Shown here: positions 53,002-61,677 of the stretch, piece after piece
How the letters are laid out: every line of letters begins with the position of its first letter
How positions within the stretch are numbered: position 1 is the first letter of the stretch
NCBI GenBank assembly: GCA_000198515.1
Contig: FP929140.1
Coordinates: 1,710,527 to 1,774,526 of the forward strand
Direction: 5' to 3'
Length of the DNA stretch: 64,000 bases
Source: a gamma proteobacterium HdN1
Lineage (GTDB): Bacteria; Pseudomonadota; Gammaproteobacteria; Pseudomonadales; Ketobacteraceae
Translations under genes and position numbers: made by a program
Notes under the pieces: generated by a model
The model's database searches: none
Told to the model about the DNA's origin: nothing
Seen by the model: the letters and a program-made list of their open reading frames with translations, nothing else

Positions 53002-54480
53002 ATGGCGAGTTTGTATATTGTTGTTGACGATCTCAAGGATTGGGGTCCGTATTTTCCCAGTGATAACGTAATTACTTTTGAAGATTATCTGACGCAAGGC
53101 CACGGTAGCCGGCATGCGCGCACCCAAGTGATTAATCTTTGCCGCAGCTATCGCTACCTGAGCAAGGGCTATTACTGTTCGTTGCTGGCGGAGGCGCGCG
53201 GGCAGCGGGTTTTGCCTTCGGTGCGCACGCTCAATGACCTTGGCAGGCGCTCCCTGTATGTTTTACAGCTGGAAGGCCTTGACGATCTTGCTGATAAGTC
53301 TCTCTCGCGGGCTCATAAAGATGATGAAGAAGTGATCATTATCAAGAGTTATTTTGGCGAGACTGACAAAAAAGAATTTGAAGATTTCGCAAAATCGGTG
53401 TTCGAGCGCTTACCGTGCCCGATTCTGGAGATTGAACTTAAAAAGAGAAAAACTTGGCAGATTGTCGATTTAAAGCCGGTATCTCCCAAGGCGCTTACTG
53501 ATGAGGAGCAAACGCAGTTTGCGGATGCTTTGGATATTTTCAGTCGCAAGGTCTGGAAGGCTCCAAAGGCGCGCCGTAAGTTCCGTTACGACCTTGCGAT
53601 TCTGGTGAATCCAAAAGAAAAACTTCCCCCAAGCGATAACGGCGCACTTAAGAAATTCGTGAAAGCGGGGCGCGGTTTAGGTGTCGATGTAGAGCTGATC
53701 GATAAGCGCGATTTTATACGTTTAGCGGAATATGATGGCTTGTTCATTCGTGAGACGACGTCCATCGACCATCACACCTATAAATTTGCCAAAAAAGCCG
53801 AGTCGGAAGGGATGGTGGTGATTGATGATCCAACCTCGATCCTACGTTGTACCAATAAGGTCTATCTTGCAGATTTGCTGACAACCAACCGGGTTCCCGT
53901 GCCGAAAACGCATATCCTGATCAAGCACGATAAGGAACGGATGCATCGTGCCATTGAAGACCTTGGCTTTCCGCTGGTACTTAAAATCCCCGATGGTTCG
54001 TTCTCGCGCGGTGTTGTAAAGGTGCGTGATGAGAATGAGTTGATCGAACAGTCGAAAGTGCTGTTTCAGAAGTCTTCGCTGCTATTGGCGCAAGAGTTTA
54101 TGTACACCGAATTCGACTGGCGGATCGGGGTTCTGAATAATAAGCCCCTGTATGCATGCCGTTATTACATGGTGAAAAACCATTGGCAGATTTACCAACA
54201 TGGCGTGAGCCGTGTGGATGCAGGCGGCTACGATACGCTCCCCACTTACGAGGTTCCGAAGCCTGTGCTGGATGCTGCCTTGAAAGCAACCAAGCTGATC
54301 GGCAACAGTCTGTACGGGGTTGATCTGAAACAGGCGGGCGAGCGTGCCGTGGTCATTGAGGTGAATGACAACCCGAACGTAGATTCAGGGGTGGAAGACA
54401 AGTTTCTCGGCGACACAATCTACGAGCAAATCATGCAGGAGTTTGTGCGCCGGATGGAGGACAAGCGCAGCAGTAGCTAG
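53002..54480 (+). CDS. RLAN-domain RimK-type ATP-grasp ligase
   Basis: The protein has 492 residues. The N-terminal RLAN domain (residues 1-150: SLYIVVDDLKDWGPYFPSDN, LCRSYRYLSKGYYCSLLAEARG) is followed by a RimK-like pre-ATP-grasp region and the ATP-grasp fold (LVLKIPDGSFSRGVVKV, LLAQEFMYTEFDWRIGV, VVIEVNDNPNVDSGVED). The last block gives the Mg-binding E-x-N. Such enzymes form amide bonds on peptides or proteins. Divergent from the M14/GNAT-C39 operon, with about 160 bases between, so joint regulation is likely. Confidence 0.92.
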   Translation: MASLYIVVDDLKDWGPYFPSDNVITFEDYLTQGHGSRHARTQVINLCRSYRYLSKGYYCSLLAEARGQRVLPSVRTLNDLGRRSLYVLQLEGLDDLADKSLSRAHKDDEEVIIIKSYFGETDKKEFEDFAKSVFERLPCPILEIELKKRKTWQIVDLKPVSPKALTDEEQTQFADALDIFSRKVWKAPKARRKFRYDLAILVNPKEKLPPSDNGALKKFVKAGRGLGVDVELIDKRDFIRLAEYDGLFIRETTSIDHHTYKFAKKAESEGMVVIDDPTSILRCTNKVYLADLLTTNRVPVPKTHILIKHDKERMHRAIEDLGFPLVLKIPDGSFSRGVVKVRDENELIEQSKVLFQKSSLLLAQEFMYTEFDWRIGVLNNKPLYACRYYMVKNHWQIYQHGVSRVDAGGYDTLPTYEVPKPVLDAALKATKLIGNSLYGVDLKQAGERAVVIEVNDNPNVDSGVEDKFLGDTIYEQIMQEFVRRMEDKRSSS

Positions 54481-54486
54481 GGTACC

Positions 54487-55377
54487 TTAAAGGAGTTGTT
54501 TGAATGCGCTCGCCAAGAGGGGGGCGAGCGCGATGCGGTTCGATGCGTGCAAGATGCTATCGGTACTAATGAGCGGGGAAATTCCTACAGAGTCGAGCGC
54601 TTCGGCGGCGCCTGTTGCCAGTAATGGGTGCGTGCATAACGCAGAGACTGCGATGCAGCCACGCTCGCGCAGTTGTTCGGCGCAGCGCATCAGGGTGTGG
54701 CCGCTGCTGATGACGTCATCGACGAGCAATACGTGTTTGCCTTGATAATCATAATTGGGCAGCGTAATGGTGACGTTGCGGTCGCCTCTTCGTACTTTGC
54801 TGGCGATCACATATTCATATTCCCCCGGTGCTGCGACTTGTTTTACCCACTGTTCAGATTCGGAGTCGGGGCCAACAAGCAATAGGCGCGGGCTGTTTTG
54901 GCCAAGCAAGCCTTTTGCGAGCGCCACGCCCATGAGGTTTGCTGCGCTTATGCTGATGGCTTGTGCGTTGGGGATGGCTTCGCTGAGTTTGCTAATTCTG
55001 TGTAGATGTGGGTCAACCGTGATGACGCTATCAAAGGTTTCGCCCAGCAGTTTTCCAATGATTTTCTGGCTGATGGCTTCGCCTGCCGTGAATGCGATGT
55101 CTTGCCGCATATAGCACAGATAGGGGCTGATCAGGGTGATTTGTTTGGCTCCATTTTGACGCGCGGCCTGCGCGGCAATGAGGAGTTGTATCAGCTTTGC
55201 GTTTGGGTCGTTCAGTGTGCGAGCAAAAATCACGTGCTCTGGCAGTGGGGTTGGTAGTTTGACGCGCGTTTCACCATCGGGAAAGGTGTGTAGCTCTACT
55301 TCTCGGTATTCTACTTCAAGAAGTTGGGCGAGTGCTTGTGCAGGTGCTCGGTAGTCTTCAAAACCCAAAAGGAGCAT
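54487..55377 (-). CDS. Ribose-phosphate pyrophosphokinase (archaeal-like)
   Basis: PRPP synthetase type, 296 residues from ATG 55377 (MLLLGFEDYRAPAQAL), with GGAG upstream. The open frame to 55449 is created by the tandem repeats there. Motifs: HTFPDGETRVKL, SPYLCYMRQDIAF, DPHLHRI, and the PRPP loop VLLVDDVISSGHTL. Makes PRPP from ribose 5-phosphate and ATP. Paired with a thymidine phosphorylase homologue as in archaeal-type nucleotide salvage, so it may work in phosphorylase-linked salvage rather than as the main PrsA. Confidence 0.88.
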   Translation of the reverse strand: MLLLGFEDYRAPAQALAQLLEVEYREVELHTFPDGETRVKLPTPLPEHVIFARTLNDPNAKLIQLLIAAQAARQNGAKQITLISPYLCYMRQDIAFTAGEAISQKIIGKLLGETFDSVITVDPHLHRISKLSEAIPNAQAISISAANLMGVALAKGLLGQNSPRLLLVGPDSESEQWVKQVAAPGEYEYVIASKVRRGDRNVTITLPNYDYQGKHVLLVDDVISSGHTLMRCAEQLRERGCIAVSALCTHPLLATGAAEALDSVGISPLISTDSILHASNRIALAPLLASAFKQLL

Positions 55378-55433
55378 TCGTTGCTCTCCATGTGACAAAA
55401 GCGATGTTACAAAAGCCGTGTGACTAAAGCTGC

Positions 55434-55497
55434 GTGACGTTAAAGCCAAGTGACGTTAAAGCCAAGTGATGTTAAAGCCAAGTGACGTTAAAGCCAA
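55434..55497. repeat. Four 16-bp tandem repeats between phosphorylase and PRPP synthetase genes
   Basis: GTGACGTTAAAGCCAA occurs at 55434, 55450 and 55482, with one-base variant GTGATG at 55466. The last unit includes the phosphorylase stop codon and final codons. Two or three more decayed units extend down to 55391. The duplication fills the whole gap between the two genes. Confidence 0.9.
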
Positions 55498-57038
55498 GAG
55501 TAACTGGCAGGGGGTTGGTCTGTAATGCGGTAGACTGGGTGGGTGTTGAGCCAGCGAATGGCAAATTGCATATCCGCTGGAAACTGGGAGTGGATTCTAA
55601 ATAACGGCTCGCCTGCTTGTACAGGATCTCCGATGCGTTTCATTACGTAAACGCCTGAGCCTTTGTCCATGGGAGCACCGGCGAGGCGGGCGGCTCTGGA
55701 AAGCGCGAGATTGTCGATTCCCGCCACGTAGCCACTGCGTTTGGCGGTGAGCTCGTGGGTGAGTGCGCCCAGTGTCCATTTGCGAGATTGGGGGCCTTGT
55801 GCGTGGATGAGGGCGTTCATTTTTTCGAGTGCGCGCCCCGAATCCAGAATGTCGCGGGCAATGCTGTAGCCTTCGCCGCCGCGCACGTAGGTGTCGAATT
55901 CAATCATGCGGCCTGCGAGTTGCAGGCTTTTTTCGCGCAGGTCGTGCGGTGCATCGGGCGCGTTCTGTAGCACCTGCATCACATCTTGTGCTTCGAGCAA
56001 GGGGCCGATGCCTCGGCCAATGGGCTGGCGGCCATCGGTGATCACGATTTGCACCTGAAGGCCCATGCGTTCGCCCACGTATTCAAATAGTTTGCGAAGC
56101 TGGATGGCTTCACGGGCGGAGCGCACCTTGGCGGTGGGGCCGGTGGGGATGTCGATCAGCAGATGGGTGGAGCCGCAGGCGACTTTTTTGGAGAGGATGG
56201 AGGCCACCATCTGCGCTTGAGAGTCGATGTTGAGAGGGCGCTCTACAGAGATTAGAACGTCGTCAACGGGGGCGAGGCGCGCAGTGCCGCCCCAAGCAAG
56301 ACAGCCTTTTTCCTCGCGCACGATTTCGTGGAGGCGCTCGGGGGGGAGATCGACTTCTGCGAATACTTCCATGGTGTCGGCGGTGCCGGCGGGGGAAGTG
56401 ATTGCGCGGCTGGAGGTTTTGGGGCAGAGCAGCCCGTAGGCAGCAACAATAGGCACGACGATCATGGAGGTGCGGTTGCCGGGGATGCCGCCGATGCAGT
56501 GTTTGTCTACCACAATGGGGTCGTGCCAGTTCAGGCGATGGCCGGATTCCACCATGGCGCGCGTTAGAAACAGGATCTCGTCGCGATCTAGGCCGGCTTC
56601 GGCTACGGTAACGAGAAAGGCGGCAATTTCGGGTTTGGAGTAGCGGTTTTCTGCAATGTCGCTAACGATCGCTTTGAGTTGCGCTTGCGAGAGGCGTTCC
56701 CCCGAGAGCTTGGCGCGAACGTGTTCCATGGATTGCGGCGGTTCTGCGTGAGCGACGCTGACTTCTGTGCCTTCTGCTAGGCCGAGTTGATCGAAGCTCT
56801 GTTCGGACAGGCCGAGCTCACACGGGGCGACGATGTTGCGATCATCCACTACGTTGAGCGACGCAAGAATACGGTGGCTGTTGCTGCTGACTTCGATTTT
56901 GCTGAGCGCCTGAAAGCCTTCCGCTTTGTAGATCTCGCATTCGCGATGGAGGTAGGCGACGTTTTCGTGGTAGGTGTCGATGGCGATTCGTTTAAGGCGC
57001 AGTGTTGAGAACGTGTTGGGCGGGTTGGTTTCCGTCAT
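55488..57038 (-). CDS. Thymidine/AMP phosphorylase-like protein (archaeal family)
   Basis: The protein has 516 residues, the length of the archaeal phosphorylase family (about 500) rather than of E. coli DeoA (440). An N-terminal extra domain (residues 1-95) precedes the glycosyltransferase-3-type core: [70 protein letters not shown]. It splits nucleosides or nucleoside monophosphates with phosphate. Together with the PRPP synthetase homologue it suggests pentose salvage from nucleotides. Confidence 0.9.
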   Translation of the reverse strand: MTETNPPNTFSTLRLKRIAIDTYHENVAYLHRECEIYKAEGFQALSKIEVSSNSHRILASLNVVDDRNIVAPCELGLSEQSFDQLGLAEGTEVSVAHAEPPQSMEHVRAKLSGERLSQAQLKAIVSDIAENRYSKPEIAAFLVTVAEAGLDRDEILFLTRAMVESGHRLNWHDPIVVDKHCIGGIPGNRTSMIVVPIVAAYGLLCPKTSSRAITSPAGTADTMEVFAEVDLPPERLHEIVREEKGCLAWGGTARLAPVDDVLISVERPLNIDSQAQMVASILSKKVACGSTHLLIDIPTGPTAKVRSAREAIQLRKLFEYVGERMGLQVQIVITDGRQPIGRGIGPLLEAQDVMQVLQNAPDAPHDLREKSLQLAGRMIEFDTYVRGGEGYSIARDILDSGRALEKMNALIHAQGPQSRKWTLGALTHELTAKRSGYVAGIDNLALSRAARLAGAPMDKGSGVYVMKRIGDPVQAGEPLFRIHSQFPADMQFAIRWLNTHPVYRITDQPPASYSWL

Positions 57039-57138
57039 GCAGGATTCTCGTCAAGGAAACAGGGCGGCTTCGCCGGTATAATGGTGTTTTTTGCAGCCAA
57101 AAAACCTAGGTTGTAGATCGTAAAAAAGAGGCAAGCGG

Positions 57139-57339
57139 ATGGATGTTGAATTGTTTGAGACGATTTCCCTGTATGTGTGCGTATCGGGGCTGATTTTGTA
57201 CATGTTTTACATTATGTACAAGCTTTCGCGGGAGTCAAAAGCCGGCAAGTTTGGCACGTTTGCTATTTTTTTAACACTGGGCCTTGGGATCTTTGGTTTT
57301 ATTGCCAAAGAAATCATTACCTTGATTCTGGATTATTGA
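57139..57339 (+). CDS. DUF2788 small membrane protein
   Basis: The protein has 66 residues with two membrane helices (ISLYVCVSGLILYMFYIMYKL and FGTFAIFLTLGLGIFGFIAK) joined by a basic loop SRESKAGK. Matches DUF2788 in length and layout. GAGG lies upstream of the ATG, and a terminator follows at 57386. Function unknown. Confidence 0.9.
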   Translation: MDVELFETISLYVCVSGLILYMFYIMYKLSRESKAGKFGTFAIFLTLGLGIFGFIAKEIITLILDY

Positions 57340-57385
57340 TTCAGCTTGTGATCTTTGAGTTTGGGCAATTACGTTGGTATAGCGG

Positions 57386-57407
57386 GCGGGGCTTTCGCCC
57401 CGCTTTT
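57386..57407 (+). terminator. Rho-independent terminator after the DUF2788 gene
   Basis: Perfect 7-bp stem GCGGGGC / GCCCCGC with loop TTTC is followed by TTTT. The convergent cytochrome gene ends 30 bases further on. Confidence 0.85.
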
Positions 57408-57436
57408 GACGAGGATGTGGAGGGATTTACAGCCGT

Positions 57437-58675
57437 TCAGTCCGTCGGTAAAAATCGGGATTTCATGACGTCGTTGGCGCTGATGGCGCTTGCTTGGTTC
57501 CCCCAAGATTGGCGGATATAGTTCACTACTGCAGCGATTTCCTGGTCGTTCAGTTGATGAGCGAAGGGCGGCATGGAGTATGGCTGCGGGTTTCCCGGCG
57601 TAGCGGGAGGAAAGCCGCCAAGCAGTACGCTGCGTATCGCGTTCAGGGCTGTGGGGTCGGTGATGGAGGAGTTGCCGCCCAAGGGTGGATAGATCCCTTT
57701 GTGGCCTTGGCCGTCGTCGTTGTGGCAGCTTGAACAATGATTGCTATAGAGTTTTTCACCTGCCGCATAGTCGGGGGCTTTCTGGGTGTTGGCGGCGGGT
57801 TTTCCGGCGGGGGCGGGCAGGGATTGCAGGTACTCCGCAACGGCGGCGAGATCGGTATCGTTCATATGTTGTGTGCTATTGCGCACAACGTCGGCCATTG
57901 GGCCAAAGGCTCCGCCGCGCTCTGACATGCCGGTTTTCAGTAAGTCGATGATGTCTTTTGACGTCCAGCCTTCTAAGCCGCCACCTTTTTGTGTGCTGAG
58001 GTTTGGCGCATACCAGCCTTGCAGGGGAATTTCGCCACCCGTGAGTGGGTTCTCTTGGTTCATGGCGCCTAAGGCGTTACGGGTGGTGTGGCATTCGTTG
58101 CAGTGGCCTAAGCCTTCCACCAAGTAGGCGCCTCGGTTCCAAGATTCGCTTTTGCTGGCATTGGGCTGGTAGCTACCGGGGTTAAAGTACAAGAATCGCC
58201 ATGCGTACAGAAGTGGCCGAATGTTGTAGGGCATATCGAGGTTGGGGCTGCGATCGACTTGGCGAATGGCCGGAAGCGATTGCAGGTAAGCGAAAATTGC
58301 TTGCGCGTCTTCCCGAGTCGCTTTGGTGAAGGAGGTGTACGAGAATACGGGGTAGAGAAGTTCTCCGTCGCGGCCCGTGCCGTTGTGCAGCGCGTTCCAG
58401 AATTCCTCAAACTGCCAGTCACCGATGCCGGTTTCTTTGTCGGGGGTGATGTTGGGTGCGTAGACCGCACCGAAGGGGGTGGGGATGGCGCGGCCGCCTG
58501 CGAAGGGTTTGCTGCCGGTTGCAGTGTGGCAGGAGACGCAATCGCCCATTTGGGTGAGGTACTTTCCTTGGGTGATCAGAGCGCTTTCGTTGCTTTCAGC
58601 GGCCTGTGCCGTCTGGAGCGCTGTGAAGGGTAGAGAAAATACGATTGTTGCTAGGATGTTGGCAAGGGTTTTCAT
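57437..58675 (-). CDS. Triheme cytochrome c (dehydrogenase cytochrome-subunit type)
   Basis: The protein has 412 residues from ATG 58675, with a signal peptide (MKTLANILATIVFSLPFTAL, QTAQA). Three CxxCH sites: CVSCH at 46-50, CNECH about 195, CSSCH about 325. The layout matches cytochrome subunits of membrane alcohol, aldose or gluconate dehydrogenases (AdhB type). PFGAVYAPNITPDKETGIGDW is typical. No dehydrogenase subunit lies nearby, so it may serve a remote enzyme or a terminal oxidase. The start overlaps the stop of the diheme gene as ATGA. Confidence 0.92.
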   Translation of the reverse strand: MKTLANILATIVFSLPFTALQTAQAAESNESALITQGKYLTQMGDCVSCHTATGSKPFAGGRAIPTPFGAVYAPNITPDKETGIGDWQFEEFWNALHNGTGRDGELLYPVFSYTSFTKATREDAQAIFAYLQSLPAIRQVDRSPNLDMPYNIRPLLYAWRFLYFNPGSYQPNASKSESWNRGAYLVEGLGHCNECHTTRNALGAMNQENPLTGGEIPLQGWYAPNLSTQKGGGLEGWTSKDIIDLLKTGMSERGGAFGPMADVVRNSTQHMNDTDLAAVAEYLQSLPAPAGKPAANTQKAPDYAAGEKLYSNHCSSCHNDDGQGHKGIYPPLGGNSSITDPTALNAIRSVLLGGFPPATPGNPQPYSMPPFAHQLNDQEIAAVVNYIRQSWGNQASAISANDVMKSRFLPTD

Positions 58676-59418
58676 TGGGTGTCTACCCCGCTGTGTTCGA
58701 GCCTGCACCATTCGGGGAGTGGTTCGGATAATTCGTTGACGGTGATCGGGTGCGGATTTGCGGGTGGTTTTTGGCTGGCAAGCCAAGCCGATACCGCTTT
58801 TACGTCACTTTGTTTCATGCGGGTGGCGACCACCCACATGCAGTGGGTGCTTTGGATGGAGCGTGTGTTGCTGCGCCAAAGGTCGAGTTGTGCGTGGGTG
58901 TAATCGTAGGGTTGGTTGATGATGCCGGGGATCATCGGAGTTACGCCGGTAAGCGCATTGCCGTGGCAGCGTTGGCAGGCGGGTACACCATGTTCGGGGT
59001 CACCGTGTTTGGCGAGTTCTTCACCGCGTGCTAACTCTTGTTCAGTAATTTTCGGCAGCTTTTGCTCGGTATAGGGCACTTGCTGGCTTGCGTAGTAACG
59101 CGCAATGGTTTGCATGTATTCAGGGCTGAGCTGACGCACAACGTAGGCCATTGCGCTGTTGGGGCTTTGGCCGTTTTTGAAGGCTTGCAGTTGCTTGTAG
59201 AGATAACCTGCTGGCTTGCCGGCAAGACGTGGTACTTTGGGGTGTTCGGCGATGCCTCTGCCAGATTCGCCGTGGCATTCGGCGCAGGCGGCGAGGCGCT
59301 GTTCTAGCGTGTCGGGCACGCTTTTGACGGAGGTGGCGGCGGTGGCTTGCGTACCGATGACGGCGAACAAAAAACCGAATCCCCCCAATAGCAATTGAGA
59401 TCGTACTGATGGTTTCAT
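58672..59418 (-). CDS. Diheme cytochrome c, c4-like
   Basis: The protein has 248 residues with a signal peptide (LLLGGFGFLFAVIGTQATAA). Two class I haem sites: CAECHGESG and CQRCHGNAL, with methionines downstream for axial ligation (for example NSAMAYVVRQLSPEYMQ). The two-lobed shape fits cytochrome c4. It is cotranscribed with the triheme cytochrome; together they form a periplasmic electron wire. Confidence 0.92.
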   Translation of the reverse strand: MKPSVRSQLLLGGFGFLFAVIGTQATAATSVKSVPDTLEQRLAACAECHGESGRGIAEHPKVPRLAGKPAGYLYKQLQAFKNGQSPNSAMAYVVRQLSPEYMQTIARYYASQQVPYTEQKLPKITEQELARGEELAKHGDPEHGVPACQRCHGNALTGVTPMIPGIINQPYDYTHAQLDLWRSNTRSIQSTHCMWVVATRMKQSDVKAVSAWLASQKPPANPHPITVNELSEPLPEWCRLEHSGVDTQ

Positions 59419-59544
59419 GAGCGTTTTTCAGAGTACCAATAGGCTGTGCTAGGTATCAGGCGGCTGCGGGAGCCGTCGGCTTTGTAAAAGCGGTTTTTGC
59501 GAAGACGGGCGTGGTTCGCGGGGTTCGCAGAAGCGGCTTTTATG

Positions 59545-59583
59545 AAAACTGAACCGGCGCAGAGTGGGTCTGCGTCGGTTCAG
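59545..59583 (-). terminator. Terminator of the UbiB-like gene
   Basis: A stem CTGAACCGnCGCAGA / TCTGCGnCGGTTCAG (15 positions, one mismatch) at 59549-59583 is followed on the minus strand by TTTT. It lies 80 bases beyond the stop codon. Confidence 0.75.
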
Positions 59584-59662
59584 AAAGAGTAGATCCGGCA
59601 TCAACAGATGAGGATGTCATGGTGGGTCTAGACAAAGTGTAGCGCTTTTTGGGTAAGTTTTG

Positions 59663-61330
59663 CTATTCCCCGTTGCGATGGCTCCACCACATGAGGAATA
59701 GCTGCCAGTACAAAGCACCGACGGAACCGAGAAACCCTAGTAGCCCAATCACGGAAAAGCCGAGTAACTGCGGGCCTTTCTCGGCCAAGCAGAGCATAGC
59801 AAAGGCCACAACGAGGCAGCCGCAGGCAAATACGTTGGTTTGGCGATAGCGGAGCAGTTCGTGGTGCTTTACCAAGCGCTCTACGGTGGGGCGATCTAGG
59901 CCATTGGCGTTGCCCGCAGATTTTTGGGTGACGATAGGCGGTTTGGGCTCTTCGTAGATTTTATCGACGATGTTGAGTGCGCGGGTGGTGAGACGCTTGG
60001 CGAGTGTCACCGGGTTGTAATAATCCTTGCCCCACTGCTTGATGAGGGGTTCTGCCTCTTTCATGAGGTCAAAGTTGGGGTTTAGCAGCCGACCAAAGCC
60101 TTCTAATGTGAGGCACGCCTTGGAGAACATCGCAATGTCAGAGGGGAGAGTGATGTTGAAAGTGCGGAGGATGTCGGTGGCGTCGGCAATGACTTGCTGG
60201 ATGTTGATTTTGGAGAGTGGAACGCCGTAGTAGCGTGAGATAAAGTCTTCGGCTTCGCCATGAATGGTGTCGAAATCGGCGTTACCGTCCGACCATTCCA
60301 GCATCACGGCGGCAACTGCGGTTGTGTCTTGCAGGACGATGCTGCGGGTGAGTTTCATGAGCTGTTCGCGGCGCCCAACGCTTAACTTGCCGACCATGCC
60401 GAAGTCGAGCATGGCGATACGGTTGCGCGGTAAGATCAGAAAATTGCCCGGATGTGGGTCGGCGTGGAAAAATCCATCCACCAGCATGGTCTGCCAGACG
60501 ATTTTTGCGCCGCGTGTGGCGAGCAGTTGGCGATCCAGCCCAGCAGCTTCGAGCTCTTTGGTGTTTTTGGCAGAAATGCCGCGCACGAATTCCTGCACGT
60601 TCATGTCTTCGCCAGTCCATTCCCAGTAGACCTTGGGGATTTTGACGTAGGGGATGTGCTTGAGGCTTTCTGCAATGCGCTCGGCGTTTTTGGATTCGAT
60701 CGAGAAGTCGAGTTCGCGCAGCAGGGACTTTTCAAATTCGCGGACGATTTCAATCGGCCGATAGCGCCGCAGTTCTTGGCTTTGACTTTGCGCAATGCTG
60801 GCGAGGTAGTGCAGCAAGCGCAGGTCGGCTTCGATCTTTTCGCGGATGTTGGGTTTGCGAACTTTTAGGACGACTTCTTCGCCGTTCAGAGTTACTGCAC
60901 GGTGTACCTGAGCCATTGACGCGGTGCCCAGTGGTTTTTCGTCGATGTGGTGAAAGGCTTCGCTGGTGGGCTTTCCGATGGAGTTTTCGACCAGCGCTTG
61001 GATGACGCTAAAGGGCAGGGCGGTGTTGCTGTCCTGCATTTTTTCCAGCTCGCGTATCCAGTCGGGGGCGAATAGGTCAACGCGGGTGGCGAGAATTTGC
61101 CCCAGCTTGATAAACGTTGGCCCCATTTCTTCCATGGCGTGGCGCATACGCTCTGGAGGTTCCATGGACATAAAATCGGCAGAAATCTGGTAGCGAACGA
61201 GCTTTCCTGCTTTTTCGATGCTCTCTGCCAAACCGATTCGGCGGATCATATCTCCAAAGCCGTATTTGATCAGAATGTTGACGATTTCGTTCAGTCGCCG
61301 GATGTCCTTTCCTGTTTTTAGTATGTCCAT
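59663..61330 (-). CDS. UbiB/AarF-family atypical kinase with C-terminal membrane helices
   Basis: The protein has 555 residues. Motifs in order: KLGQ in TFIKLGQILATRVDLF, the Ala-rich loop GTASMAQVHRA, Lys in VLKVRKPN, the HADPHPGNFL loop, and LDFGMVGKL. Two C-terminal helices (FACGCLVVAFAMLC and LGFSVIGLLGFLGSVGALYW). Resembles UbiB (546 residues in E. coli), needed for ubiquinone synthesis or trafficking. It is not linked to ubiE/ubiJ as ubiB usually is, so it could be a paralogue. No gene lies close upstream. Confidence 0.88.
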   Translation of the reverse strand: MDILKTGKDIRRLNEIVNILIKYGFGDMIRRIGLAESIEKAGKLVRYQISADFMSMEPPERMRHAMEEMGPTFIKLGQILATRVDLFAPDWIRELEKMQDSNTALPFSVIQALVENSIGKPTSEAFHHIDEKPLGTASMAQVHRAVTLNGEEVVLKVRKPNIREKIEADLRLLHYLASIAQSQSQELRRYRPIEIVREFEKSLLRELDFSIESKNAERIAESLKHIPYVKIPKVYWEWTGEDMNVQEFVRGISAKNTKELEAAGLDRQLLATRGAKIVWQTMLVDGFFHADPHPGNFLILPRNRIAMLDFGMVGKLSVGRREQLMKLTRSIVLQDTTAVAAVMLEWSDGNADFDTIHGEAEDFISRYYGVPLSKINIQQVIADATDILRTFNITLPSDIAMFSKACLTLEGFGRLLNPNFDLMKEAEPLIKQWGKDYYNPVTLAKRLTTRALNIVDKIYEEPKPPIVTQKSAGNANGLDRPTVERLVKHHELLRYRQTNVFACGCLVVAFAMLCLAEKGPQLLGFSVIGLLGFLGSVGALYWQLFLMWWSHRNGE

Positions 61331-61677
61331 GCCTTACTGCCCTGTAGTTTTGTATTGGTATTGTCGCAATGATTTTGTCGTAGTGGCTTTTATTGTAGCG
61401 TAGCGTTTTTGAGGGTAGCGTAGCGATTGTGACGGTAGCGTAGCGGTCGCGGTGCGTTGGAGGCGGTGTTTTGCCTGCAGTGCGATGCCGTGTCCTGCGT
61501 TGCGTTCTGGATGAGTACCGTAGAGTATCGGCGCAGTGAAGGGGAAACAATGGGCTTTCGGTAACAGGCGTGAGGTGGCGTGTTTCAGGATGCGAGATGT
61601 GGGGGAACAGGTGATTCAGGTTGTGTGTAGGGGGCGCTCGCGGCACCCCATGTGTTGGTTAATTTTAGCAAACCTTT
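61331..61677. promoter_or_regulatory. Intergenic region with three GTAGCGTAGCG repeats
   Basis: The 11-mer GTAGCGTAGCG occurs at 61395-61405, 61415-61425 and 61435-61445, exactly 20 bases apart. They lie 65-115 bases upstream of the UbiB-like start. No gene is supported in the rest of the region. Confidence 0.6.

Noticed and set aside
54487-55449. Upstream start of the PRPP synthetase at 55449
   Set aside because: The extra 24 residues translate the tandem repeat, while ATG 55377 has a ribosome-binding site and matches the family start.
61077-61646. Long minus-strand frame overlapping the UbiB-like start
   Set aside because: Arg/His/Pro-rich translation in the shadow of the UbiB gene; no start signal.
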